Below are positions 52,100 through 61,697 of a DNA stretch of 64,000 nt, in pieces. How positions within the stretch are numbered: the first letter of the stretch is position 1; each line of letters begins with the position of its first letter. The stretch covers positions 1-64,000 of the forward strand of contig NZ_JFHC01000039.1 in NCBI RefSeq assembly GCF_000698595.1. The letters run 5' to 3'. The notes beneath the pieces were generated by a model. It did no database searches. It saw nothing but the letters and a program-made list of their open reading frames with translations, and was not told where the DNA came from. Position numbers and translations under genes: made by a program. This DNA is from Caballeronia glathei. Its GTDB lineage: Bacteria; Pseudomonadota; Gammaproteobacteria; Burkholderiales; Burkholderiaceae.

Positions 52100-53650
52100 A
52101 TGGCAAACGAAGTCCCGCTGTTGCAGCTTGAGGGTGTGACGAAGACATTCCCGAACGGGTTGACCGCGCTTCGCGGAGTCAATCTGGAAGTGTCGCGCGG
52201 CACGGTGCACGGGTTGCTGGGCGCAAACGGCGCCGGCAAATCGACGCTCATCAAGATTCTCTCCGGATCGCTTCCCGCCACCGGCGGACGAATCGTCTGG
52301 AAGGGCACCGCGGTCGAATATTCGAGTCCGAAAGCCGCGAACGACATGGGCATTGCGACCATCCACCAGCACATTCCGCTCGTGCCGACACTCTCGGTGC
52401 TCGAGAACGTGTTCCTGGGCGAAGAGGGCCGGTGGCGACGAAACACGAAGATACGGCAGCGGTTCTCGGAATTGTGCGAGCGCGTCGGATACTGGCTCGA
52501 ACCGGACGGTCTCGTAAGCGATCTGTCCATCGGACAGCGCCAGATGGTCGCGATTTTGCAAGCGCTTGGCACGGGCGCCGAAATGATCGTGATGGACGAG
52601 CCGACGGCGTCCCTTGCCGCGAGTGAACGTGAGGTGGTTTACCGCATCGTGCGGCACCTTTCCAAAGTCGAGAAGAAGGCAATCGTGTTCGTCTCGCATT
52701 TTCTCGATGAAGTGATCGCGCTCACGGACCGAGTGACGATTCTGAGAGATGGGCAGGCGGTCGTGGACGCGCAGACGCGTGATCTCGACGAATCGCGTAT
52801 CGCTGAAGCGATCGTCGGCCGGCAGATCATCGCGCTCGAACAGGCGACGCCGCGGCCTGTCGATGCCGCGGCCCCGGTGCTGCTGGAACTGAAGGGCCTC
52901 GCGTCTCGCGACAAGCTCGAACCGCTCTCCTTGAGCGTCAGGGCGGGCGAAGTCGTGGGCATTGCCGGGCTCCTCGGCTCGGGTCGTAGCGAGCTGCTGC
53001 ATGCGATCTTCGGCGCGGACCCAGACGCTACGGGAGAAGTGCGCGTTGAAGGCCGGCTGCTCGGCCAGTCGACGGCGGCCGCAGTGAAGGCGGGACTGGC
53101 TCTCGTGCCGGAGGACCGTATGGCGCAGGGTCTCGTGCCCGGCTTCGAAATTTGGCGCAACACGACGCTCCCCGCGCTCGATGGTGTATCGCGCGGAGGC
53201 TGGTTGCCGGACCGGGCGCAAGAGCAGCAGCGAGGCGCTGAGGCGATCCGGCGTTTGTCGATCAAGGCGAACTCGCCGGACATTCTCGTGACCGAACTGA
53301 GCGGTGGGAACGCGCAGAAAGTGACCATCGCGAAGTGGTTGTTCAGCGATGTAAAAGTATTCCTGCTGGACGAGCCGACCGCCGGGATCGACATCGGTGC
53401 GAAGACCGACATCCTGTTGCTCGTGCGGGAACTGGCGGCCGCGGGAAAGGCGGTGATCGTCGTATCGTCGGAGTTCGAGGAAATTCTGGCGGTGAGCAGT
53501 CGAGTCCTGGTCATGCGTGATGGCCGCTGCATCGCCGAGCGCCTAGGCCACGAAACGTCCGAGCACGAACTGATTCTGCTGTCAGGCGGCACGAGTGCAA
53601 ACTCGGCGAGCACGCCACATGCAGCCGCGCAATCTTCAAAGAGCGAGTAA
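52100..53650 (+). CDS. Sugar-type ABC importer ATPase (two NBDs)
   Basis: A 516-residue RbsA/XylG-like ATPase. NBD1 has GANGAGKSTLIKIL, signature LSIGQRQMVAILQA, IVMDEPTASL and FVSHF. NBD2 has the usual degenerate Walker A GLLGSGRSELLHAI, LSGGNAQKVTIAKW and FLLDEPTAGIDIG. ATG 52100 follows AGGAGA; the frame upstream overlaps the binding-protein gene and is not family-like. Its stop overlaps the permease start (TAATG at 53648-53652), showing tight coupling. Confidence 0.92.
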   Translation: MANEVPLLQLEGVTKTFPNGLTALRGVNLEVSRGTVHGLLGANGAGKSTLIKILSGSLPATGGRIVWKGTAVEYSSPKAANDMGIATIHQHIPLVPTLSVLENVFLGEEGRWRRNTKIRQRFSELCERVGYWLEPDGLVSDLSIGQRQMVAILQALGTGAEMIVMDEPTASLAASEREVVYRIVRHLSKVEKKAIVFVSHFLDEVIALTDRVTILRDGQAVVDAQTRDLDESRIAEAIVGRQIIALEQATPRPVDAAAPVLLELKGLASRDKLEPLSLSVRAGEVVGIAGLLGSGRSELLHAIFGADPDATGEVRVEGRLLGQSTAAAVKAGLALVPEDRMAQGLVPGFEIWRNTTLPALDGVSRGGWLPDRAQEQQRGAEAIRRLSIKANSPDILVTELSGGNAQKVTIAKWLFSDVKVFLLDEPTAGIDIGAKTDILLLVRELAAAGKAVIVVSSEFEEILAVSSRVLVMRDGRCIAERLGHETSEHELILLSGGTSANSASTPHAAAQSSKSE

Positions 53651-54891
53651 TGATGAACCTCACGACTTCCACCCATTCCGGCCCGTCTCACGGCGGCAAC
53701 AGTTCTTCGGGCGGCCCAACCGAGGGCGTGGCCGCGACGACGCAGACACAGGCGACGGACTGGCGGCGTTTACTCGGTCTGCGCGAGATGGGCGTCTACT
53801 ACGCCCTCATCTTGCTGGTACTGGTTATCTCTGCCGTCACGGTTTATACCGGCAGGCCCAGTTACCTCAGCGTGGCGAATATCTCCAACGTTCTTTATCA
53901 GGCGTCGCTGGTTGCGATCATCGCGGTTGCAATGACGGTGATTCTGATCACCGGCAACTTCGATCTTTCAGTCGCATCCGTGGCCGCGCTTTCGGCCGCA
54001 GTGGTCGTCGGGCTCGCGGATACCGTCGGGTTCTGGCCGGCTGCGCTCATCGCGATGCTTGTGTCGGTTTTGGCCGGCCTGTTGAATGGCGCGATCGTCC
54101 AGTATCTCGGCATTAACGCGTTCATCGTGACGCTGGGCACATTGACCGCGATTCGCGGAGTGGTCCAGATCTATACCGATGGCCGCTCGTTATCCGTGGA
54201 CACGCCCGAGGCGTTGCAGGCGATGCGGCTCTTTGAGTCAGGCCGACTGCCCATAGCCGTTCCGCTCATCGTCATCGGCGCGACGCTGCTGTTGGCGGGA
54301 TGCTATTTCCTGGTTCGCGCGCGCCGCGAATCGCGCAATGTCCCGGTGACGTCGTTCGGCATGCTGGCAGGCGGAGTCTGCTGCCTCGCTCTCGTCGGGG
54401 CCGGTGGGATGTCGCTCGCCATGCCGAAGCCCGTCGTGTATATGGCAGTTTTCACGTTGATCGTCTGGTTCGTTCTGAGCATGACGAACGTTGGCCGGCG
54501 GGTCTACGCGGTAGGCGGCAATCCCGAGGCAGCGCGTCTATCGGGCATCAACGTGAAGCGGTACAAGATGGCAGGCTTCATTCTCTGTAGCGCGGCGGCC
54601 GGCTTCGGCGGAATTCTGTTCGGCAGCCGTCTGGGCGCAGTCAATCCGACTGCGATGCAAGGCGCGGAATTGACTGTCATCGCTTCGGCGATTCTTGGCG
54701 GCACGTCACTGTTTGGCGGCGCAGGCTCCGTAATCAAGACGCTTGCGGGCGCGCTGCTGCTCTTCACCCTGACAAACGGATTCAACATACTGAATCTGGG
54801 CGCGAACTATCAGGGCGTCATCGAGGGAACGGTGGTCGTGACGGCAGCGGCCATCTATACGGTCGGCGGTACGCGGCGTCGCAAGCGGTAA
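53650..54891 (+). CDS. Sugar-type ABC importer permease (XylH-like)
   Basis: A 413-residue membrane protein of the BPD_transp_2 family, longer than RbsC because of a hydrophilic Ser/Gly/Thr-rich N-terminal tail of about 40 residues and an extra mid-protein helical pair. Motifs are ITGNFDLSVASVAALSA, LGINAFIVTLGTLTAIRG, RRVYAVGGNPEAARLSGINV (coupling loop) and ASAILGGTSLFGGAGS. It acts as the channel, presumably a homodimer since only one permease is encoded in this set. ATG 53653 is an alternative start. Confidence 0.9.
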   Translation: MMNLTTSTHSGPSHGGNSSSGGPTEGVAATTQTQATDWRRLLGLREMGVYYALILLVLVISAVTVYTGRPSYLSVANISNVLYQASLVAIIAVAMTVILITGNFDLSVASVAALSAAVVVGLADTVGFWPAALIAMLVSVLAGLLNGAIVQYLGINAFIVTLGTLTAIRGVVQIYTDGRSLSVDTPEALQAMRLFESGRLPIAVPLIVIGATLLLAGCYFLVRARRESRNVPVTSFGMLAGGVCCLALVGAGGMSLAMPKPVVYMAVFTLIVWFVLSMTNVGRRVYAVGGNPEAARLSGINVKRYKMAGFILCSAAAGFGGILFGSRLGAVNPTAMQGAELTVIASAILGGTSLFGGAGSVIKTLAGALLLFTLTNGFNILNLGANYQGVIEGTVVVTAAAIYTVGGTRRRKR

Positions 54892-54939
54892 GCCGTGTCT
54901 GCACACGTTGTGGATTGCACGTTGCGTCGGGAGCCGTTG

Positions 54940-55143
54940 ATGCTGACTGATCGTTTCATCGGTTCCGATGCGCTGACGGTTGCCGACCGGGAGATCATTT
55001 CGCAAGGGTTGACCGCGCTCTTGCGGGAACGGTCAGTGGCCTACGAGATCGCAGTGGACGTCGCGCTTTCTCGCGGCCTCGCCCGACCGGATGTGCGCGA
55101 TTTTGGCCTGCCCGACATACTCCGTCTCAGCCGAATAATCTAG
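54940..55143 (+). CDS. Small DFGL/DILRLSR protein, copy 2 (family unknown)
   Basis: A 67-residue helical protein matching the core of the 4109-4396 protein: DRF, RERSVAYEIAVDVALSRG and RPDVRDFGLPDILRLSR. It lacks the basic C-terminal tail of copy 1 and ends two residues after the motif. ATG 54940 has GGGAG at good spacing; the upstream GTG at 54895 is less likely. It is the gene directly after the ABC permease. I do not recognise the family. Being tied twice to sugar-type catabolic clusters suggests an accessory role. Confidence 0.6.
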   Translation: MLTDRFIGSDALTVADREIISQGLTALLRERSVAYEIAVDVALSRGLARPDVRDFGLPDILRLSRII

Positions 55144-55195
55144 CAGAACCCATTGTTGAGCGCGTTTGTTGATAGTGCGCTTCTGGAGAAGAAAG

Positions 55196-56516
55196 GTGAC
55201 AAAGCAAAGCTCGATCCGGACGCTCTCGGCCGGCTCCATCGGCAACTTCGGCGAAATCTACGACTTCGCGGTGTTCGGGTTCTCCGTTCCGATTCTGTCG
55301 GCTCATTTCTTCCCCGGCAGCGATCGCACCGCCGCGCTACTCAGTACGTTCGCCGTCTATGCGGTTGCATTCTTCGCACGGCCGCTCGGCGGACTGTTGT
55401 TCGGCGTCATGGCGGACAAGGTCGGCCGTGTGAAAGTCATGGCGATGACCGTCTGGTTGATGGCGCTCGGCACCGCCGTAATCGGGCTCTTGCCCACGTA
55501 TGCGAGCATCGGCATTGCAGCGCCCGCGCTGCTGGTCTTTTGCCGCATTGCTCAAGGTCTCGCACTCGGTGGCGAGACGACGGGCACAACCAGCTTCATC
55601 CTCGAATCGGCGCCGGATGACCGTAGAGGCGGCTGGATCGGTCTGACCTTGATTTTTTCGCATCTGCCCAACGCGTTGGTGGCGGGACTCTTGATCGGCC
55701 TTCAGTTCGCCGCCGGTGTAAGCGCGTATGCCGATTGGGTCTGGCGCGTTCCATTTCTGGCGGGCGGGCTTATTGGCATCGTCGGGTTCTGGCTGCGGCG
55801 CAATCTCGACGAACCGGACGAATACAAACAGGCGACTCGCAGAACCGATTCGAAGAATCCGCTGCGCACCGCAATCCGCACAGGCGGCCTCAGGGGAATG
55901 CTGAATGTGGCGATGATTCAGCCCATACAGACCGTCGGATCCTACTTGCTGCTGGGATTCATGTACACGTTCCTGGTTCGGGTGGCGAAGCTCGACCCGA
56001 CATCGGCGCTCATCACGAACGCGGCGGCCATCGTTGTACTGTCGTTCATGATTCCGCTCGGAGGCGTATTAAGCGACCGGCTCGGGCGCAAGCCCGTCCT
56101 GTCCTTCGGCGCTGCCTGGCTCGCTTTCACGGCTTACCCCGGCGTGTATCTTGCCGCGACCGGAACGATTACCGGCGCGCTTGTCGGTCAGCTGCTGCTG
56201 GCAGTGGGGGCTGTATGGAGGCGCCTGCTTCGTTGCCGCGCCCGAATTCTTCCCGACCGCCTTTCGAGCGACCGGCCACGCGATCTCCTATCAAGCCGCG
56301 GTGGCGGTCTTCGGCGGAACGACGCCGTTCATCGGAACACTGCTCGTTCAGGCGTTCGGCTCGCCGCTCGCGCCCGCTTATTACGTGGCGTTGATCGCTG
56401 TCGCTTGTCTGATCCTCGTTCAGTTCGTGCCGGAGACGAGAGGCGTGAGTTTGCGCACCGCGGCCAACGCGACGCCAAGCGAGGGCGCTTCGCGCGTCGC
56501 ACATGAACTGAGATAA
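55196..56516 (+). pseudogene. MHS-family MFS transporter, single-base frameshift
   Basis: A metabolite:H+ symporter-type MFS protein that would be about 440 residues. SIGNFGEIYDFAVFGFSVP opens helix 1, GVMADKVGRVKVMAMTVWL and GGVLSDRLGRKPVLSF are the paired loops, and RIAQGLALGGETTGTTSFI is helix 4. At a run of five G (56206-56210) the frame is lost. In another frame the expected LYGGACFVAAPEFFP, RATGHAISYQAAVA and VPETRGVSL follow. Removing one G restores the protein. GTG 55196 follows GGAGA. It is either recent inactivation or a sequencing error. Confidence 0.8.
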
Positions 56517-56518
56517 GG

Positions 56519-56950
56519 TCAGGCCGGCTCATCCAGACGATAAGTCCTAATGGCGTTCTCGCGAAAAATCTTGCGCCGGTCAGGCGACAAGTGCAGCGTG
56601 GCGCGGTCGACGTTATCGACCCATTGCCCGTAGCTTGCCGCGAGTTCGAGCACTGGCCAATCCCCGCCGAAAAGCACGCGATCCACGCCGAAGCAGTCGA
56701 TCGTGTGACTGATGAGCGGTCGCACCTGGTCCCCGGTCCATGTCGCATGATCCGCCTGCGTCATAAGCCGGAGATCTTGCAGGCGACGTTAGGCAGCAAC
56801 GATAGCTCCCGCAGAGGCCCGCGCCATGAACCGAGGCGATTCTCCTTCACCTCGGGCTTGCCCATAGGTCCAGCACAAACGACACCGAGGCATCGTCTCA
56901 CCATCTCGATCGTATGTTCGAACTGACGTGGATCGATGCAGAGTCATGCG
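56519..56950 (-). pseudogene. Amidohydrolase (L-fuconolactonase-like) C-terminal remnant
   Basis: The intact piece (56519-56764) reads TQADHATWTGDQVRPLI and GVDRVLFGGDWPVLELAA, the C-terminal signature of amidohydrolase_2 family lactonases. Upstream the homology continues in another frame (MGKPEVKENRLGSWRG and LLPNVACKISG), so one base is missing near 56765, and the LDHMGKP motif is degraded to CAGPMGKP. The N-terminal half with the HxH metal site is absent. It is dead, and is convergent with the broken MHS transporter. Confidence 0.75.
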
Positions 56951-57124
56951 CCAAGTCTGCCTTTCCCAATCATCGACTCGCGATGTGTCTCCTGCGGCCG
57001 AGGGCTGCCGTGAACATCTGATTGCGTGGCTCTCGGGAAAGGATCACCTCGGCTTGTGAGGACGCGTACACGTGTTTTCCCCCGAAAAAGTCGGTCTCGC
57101 GCCAAGGTACGTTGTTTCAATTCC

Positions 57125-57628
57125 TCAATCGATTACGCGTTCGATGGTGGCGTTGAACGACGTCGCCTTTAGAAGCGCATCCATCCCCGACACAATGTTT
57201 CCTAGATTGACGAGCGATTTCGAGTAGCCAAAGTCCTTGTAAAACAGCGCAAGATTGCCCCACGGCGCATAGTAGGCAACCGTGCCTACGGACGGATCAA
57301 AGCCCGCCGGTGCGTCTTGCGTCGCTAGCTTTCGCGGGGGATAGGCAATCTTCTCGGTGGCGTGATAGTCCTCGAAGTTGAGCGTCAAAGGCAGTTGTGC
57401 GACAAGGTCGCGGCTGCTCGGGTTGTCCTTCAGATCTGCGATGATCGTTTGGCCATCGAACTTGATCGATATTTTTATGATTCGCTCCTGAGTTAGAACC
57501 TTCGATGGGACGCCCGGCGGACGGCTTGCTGGCTGCGCCGATGCGGAGCTAGACACTGCCGGCGGTGTGCAACACAAGAAACAAAAGATCGCGGCGATCC
57601 GTCGTCTAGCGCTGCGCGACGCACTCAC
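57125..57628 (-). CDS. Cyclophilin-like fold protein, exported
   Basis: A 167-residue protein with an N-terminal signal peptide (RRIAAIFCFLCCTPPAVS, cleaved after SASA) and a cyclophilin-like domain: KISIKFDGQTIIADLKDNPS, DLVAQLPLTLNFEDY, GTVAYYAPWGNLALFYKDFG. The pattern fits the bacterial Cyclophil_like2 family, whose function is unclear. It starts with GTG inside the stop of the molybdoenzyme large-subunit gene (GTGA at 57625-57628), so it is translated with the oxidoreductase and is probably a periplasmic partner. Confidence 0.75.
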   Translation of the reverse strand: MSASRSARRRIAAIFCFLCCTPPAVSSSASAQPASRPPGVPSKVLTQERIIKISIKFDGQTIIADLKDNPSSRDLVAQLPLTLNFEDYHATEKIAYPPRKLATQDAPAGFDPSVGTVAYYAPWGNLALFYKDFGYSKSLVNLGNIVSGMDALLKATSFNATIERVID

Positions 57629-59823
57629 GCGATTCCCATCAGGATTTTGTCGAGCGTAATTGGATATTCGCGCACGCGGACACCGGTAGCGTTGTAAAGC
57701 GCATTGGCGATCGCTGCCCCCACGCCGCAGATGCCGAGTTCACCCACGCCCTTCGCCTTCATCGGTGAGGAGGTCGGGTCTGCTTCGTCGAGAAACACCA
57801 CTTCCTGATGCGGAATGTCGGCATGGACAGGCACCTCATAAGCAGCCAAATCGTGGTTGATGAACATGCCGTAGCGCTTGTCGACCACGAGGTCTTCCAT
57901 AAGCGCTGCGCCCACGCCCATCGTCATCGCACCGATGACCTGACTTCTGGCAGCCTTAGGATTAAGAATTCTCCCCGCTGCGCAGACGGCAAGCATGCGA
58001 CGCACACGAATCTCGGCGGTGGCCGCATCGACGCCGACCTCGACGAAGTGCGCGCCGAAGGTCGATTGTTGAAAACGCATTGCCAGATCGCCGTATTCCA
58101 TTGTGTCTTCGACGACAATTTCCCCGGTAGATGCTGCTTCGGCAAGCCGCACATTGCGCCCGCCGGAACGCACGCGTTCATCCGCAAAGACGACATCCGT
58201 GCCGTGCATTTCGAGCCTGGTGGCAACTGCATTGCGTAGCTTCATGCAGGCAGCATAGACGCCGGCGGTTGAGCTGTTGGCGCCCCACTGGCCACCCGAG
58301 CCCGAAGAGACGGGAAACGTGGAGTCGCCCAGGCGTACAGAAATCTTGTCGAGTGGCAGCCCCATCATCTCCGCCGCCGTCTGCGCAATGATGGTGTACG
58401 TCCCGGTGCCGATGTCGGTCATGTCGGTTTCGACCGTCACGAACCCTCGGCGATCGAGCCTCACTCGTGCCCCCGACTTCATCGAAATGTTGTTTCTGAA
58501 CGCCGAGGCGGTGCCGATGCCGACCAACCAGCGACCGTCGCGTGCTTGCCCGGGACGGGGCTTACGCTTCTCCCAGCCAAACTTTTGGGCACCCACGCGG
58601 AAGCATTCAATGAGCTGACGCTGCGAGAAGGGCCGTTGGGGCTGTTCCGGATCGACCTGGGTGTCATTGATTTTGCGGAACTCGATCGGGTCGATCTTAA
58701 GTTGTTCCGCCATCTCGTCCATCGCGACTTCAAGGGCCATCAGGCCCGGCGCTTCGCCAGGCGCGCGCATCGCGTTGCCCTCGGGTAAATGCAGGGTAGC
58801 AAGACGCATCGCCGTCATGCGGTTTGCCCCCGCATAAATGAGGCGCGTCTGACCGACGGCGGTCTCGGGTTGCCCATTTGGTTGGTCACCGGACCAGCTT
58901 TCATGCGCGATGGCCGTGATCTTTCCGTTCGCGTCTGCGCCGATGCGGATGCGCTGGATGGTCGCCGGTCGATGTGTCGTGTTGTTAAACATGAGCGGGC
59001 GCGTAAGCGCGACCTTTACAGGACGGCCCGCGGCTTTTGCGCCAAGCGCGGCCAGCAGCGCGTCGCTGCGCACGAAGAGCTTGCCGCCGAATCCTCCGCC
59101 AATGTATGGCGAAATCAGGCGCACGTTCTCGCGGGGAATGCCGAGCGTCTTGGCGACGTCGCCTGCCCCCCACGCAATCATCTGGTTCGAAGTCCACAGC
59201 GTCAATTTGTCGCCGGTCCATGCCGCGATAGACGCGTGCGGTTCCATCATCGCGTGGCTTTGATCGGGCGTGGTGTAGGTTGCATCAAGGCGCATCGAAG
59301 CCTCGGCGAACGCGCCATCGAAATCTCCCGTGCGCGTCGCCGGTTCGCCCCAGTAACCGGTCCCAGCCATGTTGGCTGTGTCTTTCGCTGCGGAGAGATC
59401 GTAGCTTCCGCCCTCGGCGACATAGTCGATGCGTATCTTCTGGGCCGCGTCGCGAGCCTGTTCGAAGGTGTTTGCCACGACCAGTGCGACCGCCTGGTGA
59501 TAGTGATCGATTTGCGGCCCACCTAGCAGCTTGACCGTGTTGAAGTCGCCCTTCGTCAGAGTACCGGCATTTCCGGCCGTGACGATCGCAACCACCCCAG
59601 GTGCCGCCTTCGCGGCTGTGAGGTTCATCGACGTGATGCGTCCGCGCGCGATCGCGGCGCCCACAACGAAGCCATAGGCAGGATCGCGTCTCGAGTCGTG
59701 CCATTCGTATGCATAGGTCGCGGTGCCGGTCACCTTGTGACGTCCGTCGATGCGGTCTGTCGCATGACCGATGTGTTTTAGGCGGTCGATCGGATTATCG
59801 GTGGCGGGGGTATCGAACTTCAT
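57625..59823 (-). CDS. paoC: Periplasmic aldehyde oxidoreductase, molybdenum subunit (PaoC-like)
   Basis: A 732-residue xanthine-oxidase-family large subunit. GHATDRIDGRHKVTGTATYAY opens the first domain. YIGGGFGGKLFVRSDALLAA and AMRAPGEAPGLMALEVAMDE are molybdopterin-dinucleotide contacts. SSGSGGQWGANSSTAGVY and the catalytic Glu695 in KGVGELGICG match E. coli PaoC. It oxidises aldehydes to carboxylic acids with water as oxygen source. It overlaps the FAD subunit gene by four bases. Confidence 0.88.
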   Translation of the reverse strand: MKFDTPATDNPIDRLKHIGHATDRIDGRHKVTGTATYAYEWHDSRRDPAYGFVVGAAIARGRITSMNLTAAKAAPGVVAIVTAGNAGTLTKGDFNTVKLLGGPQIDHYHQAVALVVANTFEQARDAAQKIRIDYVAEGGSYDLSAAKDTANMAGTGYWGEPATRTGDFDGAFAEASMRLDATYTTPDQSHAMMEPHASIAAWTGDKLTLWTSNQMIAWGAGDVAKTLGIPRENVRLISPYIGGGFGGKLFVRSDALLAALGAKAAGRPVKVALTRPLMFNNTTHRPATIQRIRIGADANGKITAIAHESWSGDQPNGQPETAVGQTRLIYAGANRMTAMRLATLHLPEGNAMRAPGEAPGLMALEVAMDEMAEQLKIDPIEFRKINDTQVDPEQPQRPFSQRQLIECFRVGAQKFGWEKRKPRPGQARDGRWLVGIGTASAFRNNISMKSGARVRLDRRGFVTVETDMTDIGTGTYTIIAQTAAEMMGLPLDKISVRLGDSTFPVSSGSGGQWGANSSTAGVYAACMKLRNAVATRLEMHGTDVVFADERVRSGGRNVRLAEAASTGEIVVEDTMEYGDLAMRFQQSTFGAHFVEVGVDAATAEIRVRRMLAVCAAGRILNPKAARSQVIGAMTMGVGAALMEDLVVDKRYGMFINHDLAAYEVPVHADIPHQEVVFLDEADPTSSPMKAKGVGELGICGVGAAIANALYNATGVRVREYPITLDKILMGIA

Positions 59824-60779
59824 TGGCTCACCTCCTTCGCTTCGATCAGTACCGCGTCGAGCGTGCGCTCTGCCAGCATTACCTTGTACCCGTTCTCGCG
59901 TGTCGGCTTGGCGTCGGCCATGAGACGTGACATCAAAGCGCGCGCGCCATTCGGAAGTTCGGCTTCAGCCGCTTCGATGCGCCAGGGCATCGGCGCCACG
60001 CCGCCTAGCGCAACGCGGCCCGTGCCATCTTTGCGCACGATTGCGGCGACCGAAACCAGCGCAAACGCATACGAAGCGCGGTCACGAACCTTGTGATAGA
60101 TGTGCGTGCCGCCAATGGGCTTCGGCAGCGTGACACTCGTGATCAGCTCTGCGGGTTCCAGCGCGTTCTCCAGATGCGGCGTCTTGCCGGGAAGCCGGTA
60201 GAAATCGGCGATGGGTATGTTTCTCACCGTACCATCCGCGCGAACGGTGTTGATGGTCGCGTCGAGTGCTCGCATTGCAACCGCCATGTCGCCGGGATAG
60301 GTCGCGATACAGGCATTACTGCCGCCGATTACGGCCAGAGACCGGCTGCTTCCTTGAAGTGCCGCACAGCCGCTGCCAGGCGTGCGCTTATTGCAGGGGA
60401 GGTTCGTGTCGTAGAAGTAGGGGCAACGCGTGCGCTGAAGCAAATTGCCTGCAGTCGTCGCCTTGTTCCTCAATTGACCGGACGCACCGGCAAGTAATGC
60501 CCGAGACAGCAGGGGATAGTCGCGTCGCACGGCTTGGTTCGCCGCGAGATCCGTATTGCGCACGAGCGCGCCGACTTGCAGTCCGCCCTCCGGCGTAGTC
60601 TCGATTTGATCGAAGCCGAGCCCGTTGATATCGATCAGATGAACCGGCGTCTCGATCTGCAGCTTCATTAGATCGAGAAGATTCGTGCCCCCAGCGATGA
60701 ACCTCGCGCCCGGCGTCTGCTGTGCAGCGCTGGCGGCTGCGGCAGGCGTCGAGGGACGCTCGTAGGTGAACGGTTTCAT
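59820..60779 (-). CDS. paoB: Periplasmic aldehyde oxidoreductase, FAD subunit (PaoB-like)
   Basis: A 319-residue medium subunit. ARFIAGGTNLLDLMKLQ is the FAD motif, and GASGQLRNKATTAGNLLQRTR is followed by CPYFYD, PCNKRTPGSGCAA, the cysteine insertion that carries an extra [4Fe-4S] cluster in PaoB-type proteins. It transfers electrons between the molybdenum and iron-sulfur subunits. It overlaps both neighbours by four bases, giving fixed stoichiometry. Confidence 0.88.
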   Translation of the reverse strand: MKPFTYERPSTPAAAASAAQQTPGARFIAGGTNLLDLMKLQIETPVHLIDINGLGFDQIETTPEGGLQVGALVRNTDLAANQAVRRDYPLLSRALLAGASGQLRNKATTAGNLLQRTRCPYFYDTNLPCNKRTPGSGCAALQGSSRSLAVIGGSNACIATYPGDMAVAMRALDATINTVRADGTVRNIPIADFYRLPGKTPHLENALEPAELITSVTLPKPIGGTHIYHKVRDRASYAFALVSVAAIVRKDGTGRVALGGVAPMPWRIEAAEAELPNGARALMSRLMADAKPTRENGYKVMLAERTLDAVLIEAKEVSQ

Positions 60780-61480
60780 GCTTGGCTCCCCGCGATTTCG
60801 GTCATCGCTTCTGCGATATTGGAATAGGCCCCGCAGCGGCAGATATTGCCGCTCATGCGCTCGCGTATTTCCATGTTGGTCGGACGGGGATTTGCGAGCA
60901 AATCCGTACTGACGTGACTCGGCACGCCGGCCTTGATTTCATCGAGCACGGCGACTGCCGAGCAGATCTGCCCAGGCGTACAGTAGCCGCACTGGAAGCC
61001 GTCGTGCTTTACAAACGCCGCCTGCATCGGATGGAGCTTCGCCGGTGTGCCAAGGCCTTCGATGGTGGTGACCTGACTGCCCTGATGCATCACCGCAAGC
61101 GTGAGACACGAGTTGATGCGCCGTCCGTCGACGATTACGGTGCACGCGCCGCATTGTCCATGGTCGCAGCCCTTCTTCGTGCCAGTCAGATGCAGCTGTT
61201 CACGCAGCGCATCGAGCAGCGTCGTGCGTATGTCCAACGAAAGCTCGTGTCGCATGCCATTCACTTGCAGCGTGACCTTGGATGCTGGCACGTTGGCGAC
61301 ACCCGGCGCGGGCGTTTCGGCAGCGACACTAGGCATCGACAACGAACCGCCCGCGAGCGTGGCAGTGCTCGTTCCGGCCAGTTTTAGAAGATTTCTCCGG
61401 GTGATCTTCGGACCGTCGCCGTCGGCGTCGCAATTTGCGGCGACGCAGCCGACGTTAGCCTGCTTAATACTAGCGTTCAT
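60776..61480 (-). CDS. paoA: Periplasmic aldehyde oxidoreductase, [2Fe-2S] subunit with Tat signal (PaoA-like)
   Basis: A 234-residue small subunit. The twin-arginine signal TRRNLLKLAGTSTATLAGG is at residues 28-46, so the complex is exported folded to the periplasm. Cluster motifs are CDHGQCGACTVIVDGRRINSC (plant-type) and QCGYCTPGQICSA plus GNICRCGAYSNI (second cluster). An AGGAGC-like site precedes the ATG. It is the first gene of a paoABC-type operon; a PaoD/XdhC-type maturation factor is not found nearby. Confidence 0.9.
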   Translation of the reverse strand: MNASIKQANVGCVAANCDADGDGPKITRRNLLKLAGTSTATLAGGSLSMPSVAAETPAPGVANVPASKVTLQVNGMRHELSLDIRTTLLDALREQLHLTGTKKGCDHGQCGACTVIVDGRRINSCLTLAVMHQGSQVTTIEGLGTPAKLHPMQAAFVKHDGFQCGYCTPGQICSAVAVLDEIKAGVPSHVSTDLLANPRPTNMEIRERMSGNICRCGAYSNIAEAMTEIAGSQA

Positions 61481-61697
61481 ATTCTCGCTCCTGGAAACGC
61501 GCGCACGGCGGCGAGCATGCTCAATCCTCCAACTATAGGGGCACTAAGCCGGCCCATTCATGATCCGTATTCATAAGCTCGATGGGTTTTCAGGGCTTAA
61601 TCCCATTGACAGCCTGCTGTAAATTAGCACCTTGGTCGAGCCTTTTGCTTCGCAAAGGCGCCGCTCTCGCCGCATCAAAGCATTAAGTTTCTTTCCA

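Noticed and set aside
51015..52148. Long minus-strand frame opposite the second binding protein
   Set aside because: A parallel frame of the same kind lies opposite the duplicated first binding protein, so both are mirrored codon-bias artefacts.
61606..61611. TTGACA hexamer upstream of the MFS exporter as a -35 box
   Set aside because: No acceptable -10 hexamer lies 16-18 bases downstream.
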